Shown: one piece after another, positions 42,653 through 51,755 of the stretch
How positions within the stretch are numbered: position 1 is the stretch's first letter
Layout of the letters: each line of letters starts with the position of its first letter
Source: Bacteroidota bacterium
GTDB lineage: Bacteria; Bacteroidota; Bacteroidia; J057; JADKCL01
Assembly (NCBI GenBank): GCA_016718825.1
Contig: JADKCL010000067.1
Coordinates: 62,001-126,000 of the forward strand
Direction: 5' to 3'
DNA length: 64,000 bases
Notes under the pieces: generated by a model
The model's input: only the letters and a program-made list of their open reading frames with translations
Databases searched by the model: none
What the model was told of the DNA's origin: nothing
Position numbers and translations under genes: made by a program

Positions 42653-43603
42653 ATGCCACAGTTAAACGTTGGATTTCGTTGGATGCTGCCGCTCGTTTGT
42701 GCAGTACTGCTTTTGGTCGGATGCAAGCAAAATGCGGGCGTCGCCAACAATGGCAAACTCACCAAATGGATTCCCTACAATGAAAAAAGCACGCTTGCAG
42801 ATCAAGCGTTGCGCGTAAAGTTGAAGGTCGAGCGGCGCGAAGCCATGACCAATACGGTCACCGATACCGGAGAGGTATGGTTTGCATCCGAAGTCACACT
42901 CTACAACAATTATGGCCTGCCCACGCTCAATCAAGAGTTTGATCAGGCCGGCAAAATCGTCAAGGAAACCCGTACCGATTACCGGGACAGCTTGATTGTA
43001 CGGCAAGCCGTCACGGAGGGCACAGGTTATTCATCCGCCATCGAATACACGTACAACGACAAGCAGCAAAAGGCTGGCGAATTGATTTTCCAGCGCGGCG
43101 ACAGCGTGTTGCGACGCGCCTATTACTTGGATGCGGCCGGCAACGAAATCAAGGTCGCTCTCCAACGGTACCGCGACAAAACAGCATTTGAATTGATCAC
43201 CGACCGTGACGAATTGGGAAGGCCTGCCAAGGTCCGCGAGATGCAAGGCACCACGGCCAATTGGTCGGAGGTCTATACCATGACCGACAGCTTGTGGCGC
43301 ATCCAACGAAGCGACAGCAACGGCAAATTGATCAGCGACTACGAAATGCGATTCGATCAAAACGGTGCTATCAGCCGCATGGTCAATCGCACCCCCGAAG
43401 GCAGGGTGCGCCTCCAAGTCGATTATGTCAACGACAAAAATGGCCGCCCGCTTACGGAGAGCTATTTCGGAAGCAACAACCAGGCTTTCCAGACCTACGA
43501 ATACAAATACGATGAAGCCGGTTTGCTCCTCGAACGCAAATTGATCACGCCCAATCAATCCTTTGTGCTCACAACCAAATACACGTATACGTTTCGGAAG
43601 TAG
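42653..43603 (+). CDS. Lipoprotein with YD-like repeated strands
   Basis: Predicted 316-residue lipoprotein (VCAVLLLVGCKQNAG, Cys near residue 24). The mature part has recurring hairpins of the type SSAIEYTYNDKQQKAGE, LISDYEMRFDQNGAISR, QTYEYKYDEAGLLLER, which resemble the YD/RHS-type strand-turn units often seen in Bacteroidota surface proteins. No toxin domain or RHS core is present. The start is supported by a -7 element directly upstream. Confidence 0.7.
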   Translation: MPQLNVGFRWMLPLVCAVLLLVGCKQNAGVANNGKLTKWIPYNEKSTLADQALRVKLKVERREAMTNTVTDTGEVWFASEVTLYNNYGLPTLNQEFDQAGKIVKETRTDYRDSLIVRQAVTEGTGYSSAIEYTYNDKQQKAGELIFQRGDSVLRRAYYLDAAGNEIKVALQRYRDKTAFELITDRDELGRPAKVREMQGTTANWSEVYTMTDSLWRIQRSDSNGKLISDYEMRFDQNGAISRMVNRTPEGRVRLQVDYVNDKNGRPLTESYFGSNNQAFQTYEYKYDEAGLLLERKLITPNQSFVLTTKYTYTFRK

Positions 43604-43606
43604 CGG

Positions 43607-44743
43607 TTATTCACAATTGATATCGATCCAATTTTGCGCCTTCTGGGCAAGTGCGGCGGTGTCCAGTTTCAGGACTTGATGCCAATCCTTGCAAGCACCT
43701 TTGGCATCATTGAGCACACGTTTCGCCTCGCCGCGGTTCAAATAAGCCTCCGCGGAACGGTTGTCCAAACTCAAACAACGGTCATAGGCTGCAATCGCTT
43801 GTTGATACCGCCGCAATTTGAAGGTGATTTTCCCGATCAATGACCAATTGTCAGCATCCTTGGGATTGAGTTCGGCGGCCTTTTGGGCACTTGCCAATGC
43901 ATCGCCAAAGTGTTCCATCTCCAGCAGGATAAAGCCCTTGTTCCACCAACTAGCTGCAAAGGCCGTGTCCACTTCGATCGCATGATTGATGTCTTTGAGT
44001 GCATCCTCCTTCAAGCCGAGGGCTAGCAGGAGTAGTCCGCGGTTCAAGCGTGCATCCCGGTCGTCGGGCCGCCGGTCGATCACCATCGAATAAGCCTTCA
44101 CGGCTTCGTAGGCATGGCTTTGCCTAACTTCCACGCTTGCCAGGTTGAACCAGGCATCAACGTCCTCGGCATCGTGTTGCAGCACAAGGTTGTAATCGGT
44201 CACGGCCTCGGGCAAGTTGCCAAGGGCAGCCTGCGCATTCGCCCGCAACATAAATGCTTCCTTGTCCAGCGGATTGGCGTCGATGGCGCGGGTATGGTAG
44301 TCGATGGCTTGGCCGTAATTCCCTGCTTTGAAAAAGATACCTCCAAGCCGCTTCCAAGCCATCGAATAATTCGGGTCGATTTTGGTGGCCTGAAGATAAT
44401 AACGTGTGGCCTTGGTCACCTTGCCCAAGTCTTGGTAAGCCAGTGCCTTGTGAAAAACGAATTCGACATTGGAAGGGGTCTGTTTCAGGGCTTTGTCATA
44501 CCATTTAATGGCTTGTTTGTATTCCTTTTGTTGCCAGCGACATTGTCCGAAGAGATAATAAGCATCGGGATAGATCTTTTGCTGCTTCAGGACCAGCCGC
44601 AGCTTTTCCTCCGCCTGTACAAAGCGGTTGGCCATGTAGTCGTCGAGCGCCTCATTGTACAGGCGCACCACCCCCTGCGCTTGCGCAGTGTGGGTGAGGA
44701 GGGCGAGTGTGAAGAAGACGACGAGCCGTTGAACTGCGTTCAT
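43607..44743 (-). CDS. Exported TPR protein
   Basis: Predicted 378-residue exported protein. A signal peptide (about 1-23, ending AQAQ) is followed by about nine tetratricopeptide repeats through to the end, for example PDAYYLFGQCRWQQKEYKQA and EAFMLRANAQAALGNLPEAV. Likely a periplasmic scaffold for protein-protein contacts, with no partner identifiable. It converges with the upstream lipoprotein gene, with stops 3 bases apart. A perfect TATATTTG ends 4 bases before the ATG. Confidence 0.85.
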   Translation of the reverse strand: MNAVQRLVVFFTLALLTHTAQAQGVVRLYNEALDDYMANRFVQAEEKLRLVLKQQKIYPDAYYLFGQCRWQQKEYKQAIKWYDKALKQTPSNVEFVFHKALAYQDLGKVTKATRYYLQATKIDPNYSMAWKRLGGIFFKAGNYGQAIDYHTRAIDANPLDKEAFMLRANAQAALGNLPEAVTDYNLVLQHDAEDVDAWFNLASVEVRQSHAYEAVKAYSMVIDRRPDDRDARLNRGLLLLALGLKEDALKDINHAIEVDTAFAASWWNKGFILLEMEHFGDALASAQKAAELNPKDADNWSLIGKITFKLRRYQQAIAAYDRCLSLDNRSAEAYLNRGEAKRVLNDAKGACKDWHQVLKLDTAALAQKAQNWIDINCE

Positions 44744-44747
44744 TTGG

Positions 44748-44755
44748 CAAATATA
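44748..44755 (-). promoter_or_regulatory. -7 element 4 bases before the TPR gene start
   Basis: TATATTTG on the minus strand, then CCAA and ATG. Confidence 0.5.
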
Positions 44756-44871
44756 GGGTGAGATTGGGATTGCGGTGTGAGCATTGGGAAATCACCGGCC
44801 ATTTGCAATGAGCAATTTCGCTGCCTCTTTCAAACCCAAAACATTCGTTATCTTCGTGCGTTTTTCTGGAA

Positions 44872-45960
44872 ATGATTGAGATGACGCGCGTAGAATCCTT
44901 GACACAGACGGTGGTTGCCGAAAGCGAAGCTGGCGAACCCAGCCACATGATCATCGCAGGCCCCTGCAGTGCAGAGACCGAGGAGCAGGTGATGGACACT
45001 GCCCGGCAATTGGCCGATGCAGGCATTAGCTATTTCAGGGCGGGGATTTGGAAGCCGCGGACTTCCCCCGACAGCTTCGAAGGTGTCGGCCATGAAGCCC
45101 TCGGTTGGCTCAAGCGGGTGCAGCAAGAAGTCGGTCTGCGCACGACCGTCGAGGTCGCCAATGCCCGCCACGTGGAGGCAGCCTTGGAAGCCGGCGTGGA
45201 CATGCTCTGGATCGGTGCCCGCACTACCGTCAATCCGTTTACCGTTCAGGAAATCGCCGATTCGCTGCGCGGAGTCAAGATTCCGGTCATGGTCAAAAAT
45301 CCGGTCAATCCCGACCTCGAACTTTGGAAGGGCGCGATTGTGCGCATCCAACGTGCCGATGTCGGGCAAGTCATGGCCTGCCACCGCGGATTTAACGTCT
45401 ATGGCAAAAGCCTGTTCCGTAACGAGCCGCTTTGGGAAATTCCCATCGAACTCAAGCGCGTGATGCCCGAAATTCCGATCATTTGCGATCCGAGCCATAT
45501 CTCCGGTCGCCGCAAATACATTCCTGAAATTGCCCGCAAGGCGCTCAATCTGGGCTACGACGGCCTTATGATCGAGACCCATCCCAATCCCGACGCGGCT
45601 TGGAGCGATGCGGCGCAGCAGCTTACGCCGACTGCCTTCAAGGAGCTTTTGCAGCACCTTCAATGGCGTCAGCATACGACCGACAATCCGAGTTACAAGG
45701 AACAGGTGTCGATCTTGCGGGATGCGATCGACATTACAGATGCGGATTTGCTGCAATTGCTGGCCGATCGTATGGAGCTGAGCAAGCGCATTGGCGCGCT
45801 CAAGCAAGAAAACAACATCGCTTTCTACCAGCACAACCGCTGGAATGCCATCGTTGAGCAGGCGCAACAGCACGCTGGCAAGCTCCAAATGGACCAGGAA
45901 TTTGTGCTCAAGCTGTTTTCGTTGATTCACTTGGAGTCGATTGACATCCAAGGAGAATAA
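44872..45960 (+). CDS. Bifunctional DAHP synthase / chorismate mutase
   Basis: Predicted 362-residue cytoplasmic enzyme of aromatic amino acid synthesis. Residues about 20-265 form a class I-beta (KDSA-like) 3-deoxy-7-phosphoheptulonate synthase, with IIAGPCSAET, FRAGIWKPRTSPDSFEG, MLWIGARTTVNPF, MVKNPVNPDLELW, ICDPSHISGRR and IETHPNPDAAWSD. Residues about 275-360 form an AroQ-type chorismate mutase with ILRDAIDITDADLLQLLADR and KRIGALKQEN. This fused arrangement is common in Bacteroidota. The fused mutase probably gives feedback control by prephenate, as shown for related fusions. TATCTTCG at 44849-44856 is a likely -7 element. Confidence 0.95.
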   Translation: MIEMTRVESLTQTVVAESEAGEPSHMIIAGPCSAETEEQVMDTARQLADAGISYFRAGIWKPRTSPDSFEGVGHEALGWLKRVQQEVGLRTTVEVANARHVEAALEAGVDMLWIGARTTVNPFTVQEIADSLRGVKIPVMVKNPVNPDLELWKGAIVRIQRADVGQVMACHRGFNVYGKSLFRNEPLWEIPIELKRVMPEIPIICDPSHISGRRKYIPEIARKALNLGYDGLMIETHPNPDAAWSDAAQQLTPTAFKELLQHLQWRQHTTDNPSYKEQVSILRDAIDITDADLLQLLADRMELSKRIGALKQENNIAFYQHNRWNAIVEQAQQHAGKLQMDQEFVLKLFSLIHLESIDIQGE

Positions 45961-46009
45961 GAGTTTCAGTTGGAGTTACTGAGGGAGTTCGAGGAGAAGA
46001 GTGCGGCCG

Positions 46010-46864
46010 CTACTTCCCGGCCTTCCCCTGTTCCAAAATCCAGCCTGCGTAGGCCATGTTTGCCTTGGAAATGGGTTTGAAGATGTGTTTTCCGCGCGGA
46101 GTATCGGTCAAGATCACAAAACTCCAAAGATTTCCTTCGACCAATTTTTCGGCGAGTTTGAATCCGTGGAGGCCTGACTCGAGGACGGCCACGATATTGC
46201 CTGCTCCATCATATTTGTCGTCTTGGTCGTAATCGACCGGCGGTTCGTTCTGCAATTTCGGCGTCGTGCGAAGTTGGTTCGGAATTGCCAAAGTGAAAGG
46301 TTTCGGCGAATTCATAAAAGGCACTTCGGTGGTGCTGACCATTTGCAATTGCCATCCCATGTGAAGGGAGTCCTCGGAATAGAAGTAGTAGTATTCAGAG
46401 ATGCGATGGAGGTAGCTTTTTGCAACGGCATCGGCACGGAGGATGAATTCGAGGCCTTTGGGATCTGCTTTGAGGCTGTGCACATAGCCGGGAGCGCTGA
46501 GTTTGATCGGATAATTCATGCCGGCATCGGCGCGCATGAAGTAGGTATGATAGCCCCCACGGGCTTTGGTCGCCCCGCAGTAAAAGGCATCCAAGTAGCG
46601 GTCCTTGTTCACATCCACGAAGTGGAAGTCCTTGATCCAGGCTGCATTTTCCTCCTGACTAATCAATTCGCCGAGGCTGTCTTTGCGCAACACGTAGATG
46701 GCCATGTCGTTTTGCTGGAAAACAGGTGCACCCATTTCCTTTTTGAAGCGACTCCAGTCCAAGATGCCGGTCACAAGATGCGGCACAGTGTCACGCTGCG
46801 TCAAGCCCCAAAGCGGAGCTGTCAGTACCAACAAAACCAATCCGAACGTCAAACAATTTTTCAT
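46010..46864 (-). CDS. Exported protein of unknown function
   Basis: Predicted 284-residue protein with a signal peptide (about 1-23). The mature part has several aromatic-rich beta segments (HFVDVNKDRYLDAFYCGAT, SEYYYFYSEDSLHMGW) and a charged C-terminus. The segment VDVNKDRYLDAFY resembles an FG-GAP/EF-hand-like calcium loop, but I cannot assign a family. The ATG at 46864 begins the signal peptide. The frame extending to 46993 is not credible as protein. Confidence 0.6.
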   Translation of the reverse strand: MKNCLTFGLVLLVLTAPLWGLTQRDTVPHLVTGILDWSRFKKEMGAPVFQQNDMAIYVLRKDSLGELISQEENAAWIKDFHFVDVNKDRYLDAFYCGATKARGGYHTYFMRADAGMNYPIKLSAPGYVHSLKADPKGLEFILRADAVAKSYLHRISEYYYFYSEDSLHMGWQLQMVSTTEVPFMNSPKPFTLAIPNQLRTTPKLQNEPPVDYDQDDKYDGAGNIVAVLESGLHGFKLAEKLVEGNLWSFVILTDTPRGKHIFKPISKANMAYAGWILEQGKAGK

Positions 46865-46994
46865 GCTATCATCTTGGTCAAACAGAGCGGATTTTAAACG
46901 CCTCGCTCGCGGGACAGGCGCCGTCCGCGAAGCCGCGAAGGTCGCAAAGTCAGAAAAGTCAAAAAGGCCTCCAAAATCGAAACCCAACCCCACT

Positions 46995-47031
46995 TTTCAC
47001 TATTCACTTATAACTTTTCACTTTTCACTTC
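46995..47031. repeat. TTTTCACT-type short tandem repeat
   Basis: Four CACT words occur in the setting TTTTCACTATTCACTTATAA and TTTTCACTTTTCACTT. The tract covers the stop codon of the WbqC gene. Confidence 0.65.
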
Positions 47032-47641
47032 CCCGGATGCTCTCTCGCAAAATCCGTTCCGTTTCCGGGCCTTTGTTGCACATCAAGTCCAAAATGGACA
47101 AGTCGGGCGAAAATACTTCCCCGAATACCTGCAAGTAGGACTTGGGTTGGAACCATTCGGGCATGAATCCATCCTTGGGGTCAAACGCTTCCCGATAGTC
47201 GGCTTCATAATGCTCCGTGTCGAGATACTTTTCTGAAATCGTCCAAGTGATCGGCAAACGAAGGCTGTCGCGCACCATCGTGAGGATGGCGAGGTTGTAA
47301 TCAAACAGCGAGTCCCATTCACCTTCATAGAATTGTGCGATGCGGTCCTCGAAAAATTCAAAGTAGGGTGACGAACGCAAGGCAGATTCGATGGATTTCC
47401 AGTGGTCGGGACGCCACGTGCCTGCCTGCGAAATCTCGCGCAGTGCGATGGGTGTGTGTTCGGCCGCTTTTTTTACTGGAACGCTGAGCCGCAACACTTT
47501 ATCGGGAGTTTTGATTTCCATCCGGTTAAAAAAGTGCTGCTTGCGGTAGTATTGCCATTTCTCCAAAACGATCGTCTCGGCTTGCAACGCGGCGGCAAAC
47601 CATGAAACCGAGGGGAAATAATAAACCGGAAAAATTTTCAT
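47018..47641 (-). CDS. WbqC-like family protein
   Basis: Predicted 207-residue soluble protein matching the WbqC family: N-terminal YYFPSVSWFAAALQAETIVLE and QHFFNRMEIKTPDKVLRLSVPV, then ISQAGTWRPDHWKSIESALRSSPYF and LDLMCNKGPE at the end. WbqC homologues are found in O-antigen loci and are thought to act in sugar or polysaccharide modification, but no activity is established. The C-terminus runs into a short tandem repeat. Confidence 0.85.
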   Translation of the reverse strand: MKIFPVYYFPSVSWFAAALQAETIVLEKWQYYRKQHFFNRMEIKTPDKVLRLSVPVKKAAEHTPIALREISQAGTWRPDHWKSIESALRSSPYFEFFEDRIAQFYEGEWDSLFDYNLAILTMVRDSLRLPITWTISEKYLDTEHYEADYREAFDPKDGFMPEWFQPKSYLQVFGEVFSPDLSILDLMCNKGPETERILRESIRGSEK

Positions 47642-47792
47642 CTTCTCCGTAAATTTACCTTTAAAAATGAGGCTCTGAGTCGGATTGATTCAGATGCTGA
47701 AGAGGTAAAATTAGGAAAATGTTGCGCTATTCGGTGCCTGAATGCAGGAATCACGCCGGAAAAGCAGATTTCGCCGCTCAATGGGAATCCAG

Positions 47793-49235
47793 ATGAAAAG
47801 AAGTTTGATACTTTGGTTGCTTTTTGCCGTTTTCAGCCTTCCGTTTGTGGGCGCTGAAGCCAAGGAGCTGATGTACTATGTCGATGTCTGCAATTTCTAT
47901 GACAAAGCCGGCAAGCCTTATATCGAGGTTTACCTCGACATCGACGCAGCTTCCGTCGCCTATGCCAAATCTGAAAGCGGCGGGTTGCAGGGATTGATCG
48001 ACGTGCGGTTCACCGTAACCAAAAAAAGTGGGGCAGGGTCGAATGAAATTCCATTTGACAAGACTTTCGACCTTTGGAGCCCGGTGATTGCCGATACGAC
48101 TGCCGACCAAACCCGGTTTGGGATCATGGACATCCGTCGCATCAGCCTCGAGCCTGGTGAATATGAATTTACCGGCTACCTCAAGGACAAAATTCTTCAA
48201 GATGCCCATCCGCATAAATTTGTTTTGGATGTGACCGTCAAGCCACAGCCATCGCAGCTGATGAGCATGAGCGACATCGAGTTTGTGCAATCCGTCAAAC
48301 CGACCACCGAAATCAGGTCACATAGCAAATTGGGTTACGACATCTTGCCGCTCGTGACCAATGGCACCTATCAGGATATGGATTCGCTGCAGTTTTACTT
48401 CGAAACCTACAATTCGCAGATTGAATCCGAAGGCGTCTATTTTGTGAATGCCTTTGTTTCGCTGTCCAACAGCACCTCCAAAATCAAGAATCTGAGCCGC
48501 ACCATCCGCCAAGCCTCCAAGCCCTTGGATTTGGTCTATTCGGGATTCAACATCAAGGACTTGCCGACGCAGACTTACTACCTCAACATCGAGATTTACA
48601 GCAAGGATCAGAAGTTGGTTGCAAGCACGCTCAAGAAATTTTTCGTGGTGAATACGCGCATGGAAATCGAATCGGGAATGAGTGCAAGCGCATTCGACGA
48701 TGTCTTCAAACTCGACGAAGAGAAGCTCAACTACTACCTCCACACCTTATATTACATCAGCACCAACACCGAGCGGGACTTTGCCAATGCGCTCAAAACG
48801 ACCGACGAGAAGAAGAACTACTTCTTCAACTTCTGGGAAAACCGCAAAGGCAATTCCGGGAATCCTGTCAAGGCTTGGATGGAGTACAAAGCCCGTGTGG
48901 ACTATGCCAATCAGCATTTCAAGGCTTCTCATCTTGAAGGCTGGCGCACCGACCGCGGACGCGTGCTGCTCACCTATGGCACACCCAATGACATTGAGCG
49001 CAATCCAAGCGACAACAGCAAGCATCCGCACGATGTCTGGCGCTTCAACAAGATCAAAACGCAGTCCAATGTGCGTTTTATCTTCTACAACCCCAACGAA
49101 GCTACGGCAGATTATGTCTTGTTGCACAGTGACTTAAATGCCGAAATCAAAGATCCTCGTTGGGAGTTCAAACTCTACCGCAATGTCAATGATGCCAATC
49201 TTGACAGGGACCAGATCCAAGGCGGTATTCGGTAA
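47793..49235 (+). CDS. GWxTD domain-containing exported protein
   Basis: Predicted 480-residue exported protein with a signal peptide (about 1-24). An N-terminal beta-rich part (VDVCNFYDKAGKPYIEVYLDI) precedes a C-terminal GWxTD domain (about 330-475), identified by LEGWRTDRGRVLLTYGTPND and KHPHDVWRFNKI. GWxTD proteins are common in Bacteroidota and their function is not established. I chose the ATG at 47793, which starts the signal peptide. It is followed 111 bases later by the acyltransferase gene on the same strand. Confidence 0.85.
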   Translation: MKRSLILWLLFAVFSLPFVGAEAKELMYYVDVCNFYDKAGKPYIEVYLDIDAASVAYAKSESGGLQGLIDVRFTVTKKSGAGSNEIPFDKTFDLWSPVIADTTADQTRFGIMDIRRISLEPGEYEFTGYLKDKILQDAHPHKFVLDVTVKPQPSQLMSMSDIEFVQSVKPTTEIRSHSKLGYDILPLVTNGTYQDMDSLQFYFETYNSQIESEGVYFVNAFVSLSNSTSKIKNLSRTIRQASKPLDLVYSGFNIKDLPTQTYYLNIEIYSKDQKLVASTLKKFFVVNTRMEIESGMSASAFDDVFKLDEEKLNYYLHTLYYISTNTERDFANALKTTDEKKNYFFNFWENRKGNSGNPVKAWMEYKARVDYANQHFKASHLEGWRTDRGRVLLTYGTPNDIERNPSDNSKHPHDVWRFNKIKTQSNVRFIFYNPNEATADYVLLHSDLNAEIKDPRWEFKLYRNVNDANLDRDQIQGGIR

Positions 49236-49346
49236 GGTGAGGGAATTCTGTCCCGTTTCCCAACAGCGGATTCGCAGAAAGCATCAGTCCACCTGAAAGT
49301 TCCGGTCACATATTATCCTGTCAAGGCGCTGCTGTATTGTTGGAGT

Positions 49347-50207
49347 TTGCTGCCGATGCCGGTTTTGCACCTTCAAGCTTCCGTATTGGCTTGGTTGTTG
49401 TTCAGGGTTTTGGGTTACCGGCGCAAGGTGGTGTTGGACAATCTGCGGCAGTCCTTTCCCGAAAAAACCGAATCGGAAATTCAACGCATCGCCAAAGGCT
49501 TCTACCTCAATCTGAGCGATGTGGTGATGGAATCACTGAAGCTGCTGAGCATGTCGGCGGCAAATCTCAAGCGGCGCGTGCGGCATGTGAATCCTGAAGT
49601 CATCGGCGAAATGGTCGCCCATGGCGGGGGCGGCATCGCGATCTTCGGGCATTTTGCAAATTGGGAATGGCTGGGCGCAGGAATGGGTTTGCATCTGCCG
49701 TTTGGCACAGTCGGCGTGTACAAAACGCAAAGCAGCAGGCTAGCCGATGCTTTGATGCTGCACATCCGCTGTCGGTTGGGCAACGAAATGATCACGATGG
49801 AGCAGACCTACCGCGAAAGCTTGACTCGCCTGCAAAAGCCCTGTTACATTGCCTTTTTGGGCGATCAGGTTCCCAATCCGCAGCCCAAACTCTATTTCAC
49901 GCCCTTGCTCGGCCGGCCCGCGGCGGTGCAACTCGGCATCGCGACCATTTGCCTGAAAATGAACGTGCCGCTCTACTACTTTGACATTCGCAGGGAAAAG
50001 CGGGGACACTATGCCGTGACTTTACGCAAGGTGCAGCACGAAGACCTTTTGCCCTATTCCAAGGAAAACAGCTACACCCTCACGGACCGTCATGTCGCGA
50101 TGCTGGAGGAAATCATTCGCGCAAATCCGACAGATTGGTTGTGGTCGCACCGCCGCTGGAAACGGAAGCCGCAGGAGGATTCGATTCTTTCAAAAAAACT
50201 CCAATAG
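49347..50207 (+). CDS. Lipid A-type acyltransferase (LpxL/HtrB-like)
   Basis: Predicted 286-residue membrane-associated enzyme of the Kdo2-lipid A acyltransferase family. The N-terminal hydrophobic part precedes YRRKVVLDNLRQSFPEK. The HX4D/E-type catalytic motif is FGHFANWEW, and FLGDQVPN and NPTDWLWSHRRWK match the later conserved blocks. The true start is unclear: reading continues without a stop from 49236, with family-like sequence (YYPVKALLYCWSLLP) before 49347 and no ATG or GTG. The TTG at 49347 is a conservative choice. Confidence 0.82.
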   Translation: MLPMPVLHLQASVLAWLLFRVLGYRRKVVLDNLRQSFPEKTESEIQRIAKGFYLNLSDVVMESLKLLSMSAANLKRRVRHVNPEVIGEMVAHGGGGIAIFGHFANWEWLGAGMGLHLPFGTVGVYKTQSSRLADALMLHIRCRLGNEMITMEQTYRESLTRLQKPCYIAFLGDQVPNPQPKLYFTPLLGRPAAVQLGIATICLKMNVPLYYFDIRREKRGHYAVTLRKVQHEDLLPYSKENSYTLTDRHVAMLEEIIRANPTDWLWSHRRWKRKPQEDSILSKKLQ

Positions 50208-50255
50208 CTGGCCCGACAAGGCAAAAGTTCTGTCCTCGGAGGCATTCAAATTCAT

Positions 50256-50263
50256 TAACTTTG
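50256..50263 (+). promoter_or_regulatory. -7 element upstream of the YbaB gene
   Basis: TAACTTTG matches the consensus perfectly, 40 bases before the ATG. The -33 element is not clear. Confidence 0.35.
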
Positions 50264-50303
50264 GATTTTCATTCAATACACCAATTAAAATCTACGATTC
50301 TCT

Positions 50304-50639
50304 ATGTTCAATCCCTTGGACTTGATGGGCAAACTCAAAGAAATGCAATCCGAAATGGAGCGCGCACGTCAGCGTCTGGACGAAATCACCATCACTGCAG
50401 AGTCAGGGGGAGGAATGGTCGTCGTCACTGCGAATGCCAACCGCAAAATCCTCAAAATCACTGTGGATGCCGATTTGATGGACCGCAATGACAAGGAAAT
50501 CATGGAGGATTTGATCGCCGCGGCCGTCAACAAGGCCATGGAAGCGGCAGAAAATGTTGCCCGCGAAGAAATTGGACGCGTCAGTAACAACTTCATGCCC
50601 AACATTCCCGGAATGGACATGAGCCAATTTGGCCGATAA
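50304..50639 (+). CDS. YbaB/EbfC family nucleoid-associated protein
   Basis: Predicted 111-residue DNA-binding protein. Typical features are an N-terminal helix (DLMGKLKEMQSEMERARQRL), the central ESGGGMVVVTANANRKILKITVD and a second helix DLIAAAVNKAMEAAENVARE. The Met-rich end (MPNIPGMDMSQFGR) is common in the family. In many bacteria it lies beside recR or dnaX, but not here. The next gene begins 8 bases after its stop. Confidence 0.93.
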   Translation: MFNPLDLMGKLKEMQSEMERARQRLDEITITAESGGGMVVVTANANRKILKITVDADLMDRNDKEIMEDLIAAAVNKAMEAAENVAREEIGRVSNNFMPNIPGMDMSQFGR

Positions 50640-50647
50640 GCTTGAAA

Positions 50648-51619
50648 ATGTTACCTGCTGTCACCATTGTGATCCTGAATTGGAACGGGAAGAGCTTCCT
50701 GGAGCAATTCCTGCCGTCTGTAATGGCGACAACTTATCCCAATTTCAAGGTTTTGGTGGTTGACAACGGTTCGTTGGACGAAAGCTTGCCGTTTCTCGCG
50801 CAGCACTATCCGACCGTCGAGACCTTGCCACTGGACAAAAATTACGGCTTCACGACTGGCAACAACATGGCGCTGCCGCATGTGACGTCGCCCTACTACG
50901 TCTTGCTCAACAACGACGTCGAAGTGCATCCCGATTGGCTGGGTCCGCTCGTGGAAATGATGGAATCGGATGCGCAGATTGCCGCAGTGCAGCCCAAATT
51001 GTTGTCGTTTCAGCAGCGCGATCACTTTGAATATGCCGGCGCTGCCGGCGGCTATGTCGATGTACTCGGCTACCCGTTTACGCGGGGCCGCATCTTTGAA
51101 AGCAACGAGGTCGACCTCGGACAATACGAAACTGCACATCCTTTAATGTGGACCACCGGCGCCTGCATGATGGTGCGCAAGTCGGTCACGGACCGCATCG
51201 GCCTGTTTGAAGACCGCTTTTTTGCCCATATGGAGGAAATCGATTTCTGCTGGCGGGCGAATAACTTCGGCTACAAAGTGATGTATCAGCCCAAGTCGGT
51301 TGCTTGGCACTTGGGCGGCGGTACCTTGCCCAAAAGCAACCCGCGCAAGACCTATCTCAATGCCCACAACAGCATTGCGACCTTGCTCAAGAATTTTCCG
51401 GCAAGTCAGGTTTGGTACAAATTCTATTTTCGGCTGGTTTTGGACGGCGTATGGGCGACCAAGGCCTTGGTGCAATTCGATTTCAAAACCATCTGGGCAA
51501 TTTTGAAGGCGCATTGGGCTATATTCTTTGCCTTCGGGTATTGGATGAAGGCTCGGAAACGCACCTACAAGGACTTGCCCGAAAATCCCCAAGCCTCAAG
51601 CCGGCTATTATCCCAATAG
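50648..51619 (+). CDS. Glycosyltransferase family 2, rhamnosyltransferase-like
   Basis: Predicted 323-residue GT-A enzyme with VTIVILNWNGKSFLEQFLPS at the N-terminus, the DXD-type VLLNNDVEV (about residue 90) and the catalytic-base region FAHMEEIDFCWRA with SVAWHLGGGT after it. A C-terminal hydrophobic and amphipathic region suggests membrane association. Likely adds a sugar to a surface glycan, with the donor unknown. The ATG at 50648 is preferred to the TTG at 50642. Closely follows ybaB. Confidence 0.9.
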   Translation: MLPAVTIVILNWNGKSFLEQFLPSVMATTYPNFKVLVVDNGSLDESLPFLAQHYPTVETLPLDKNYGFTTGNNMALPHVTSPYYVLLNNDVEVHPDWLGPLVEMMESDAQIAAVQPKLLSFQQRDHFEYAGAAGGYVDVLGYPFTRGRIFESNEVDLGQYETAHPLMWTTGACMMVRKSVTDRIGLFEDRFFAHMEEIDFCWRANNFGYKVMYQPKSVAWHLGGGTLPKSNPRKTYLNAHNSIATLLKNFPASQVWYKFYFRLVLDGVWATKALVQFDFKTIWAILKAHWAIFFAFGYWMKARKRTYKDLPENPQASSRLLSQ

Positions 51620-51755
51620 TATCGTTTGGCAATACTTCATCAAGGGTGTCCGGAAGTTTTCAGGCTTGCCGGGGATCAAGTAGTTCAACCGCCAAGGCGT
51701 TACAACGACATTCCCGCTGAACTAGATCTGAAGATCAATTTGTAGTGTCTGCGGC

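Noticed and set aside
44848..45951. 367-codon minus-strand frame opposite the DAHP synthase gene
   Set aside because: Pure shadow of a well-conserved enzyme.
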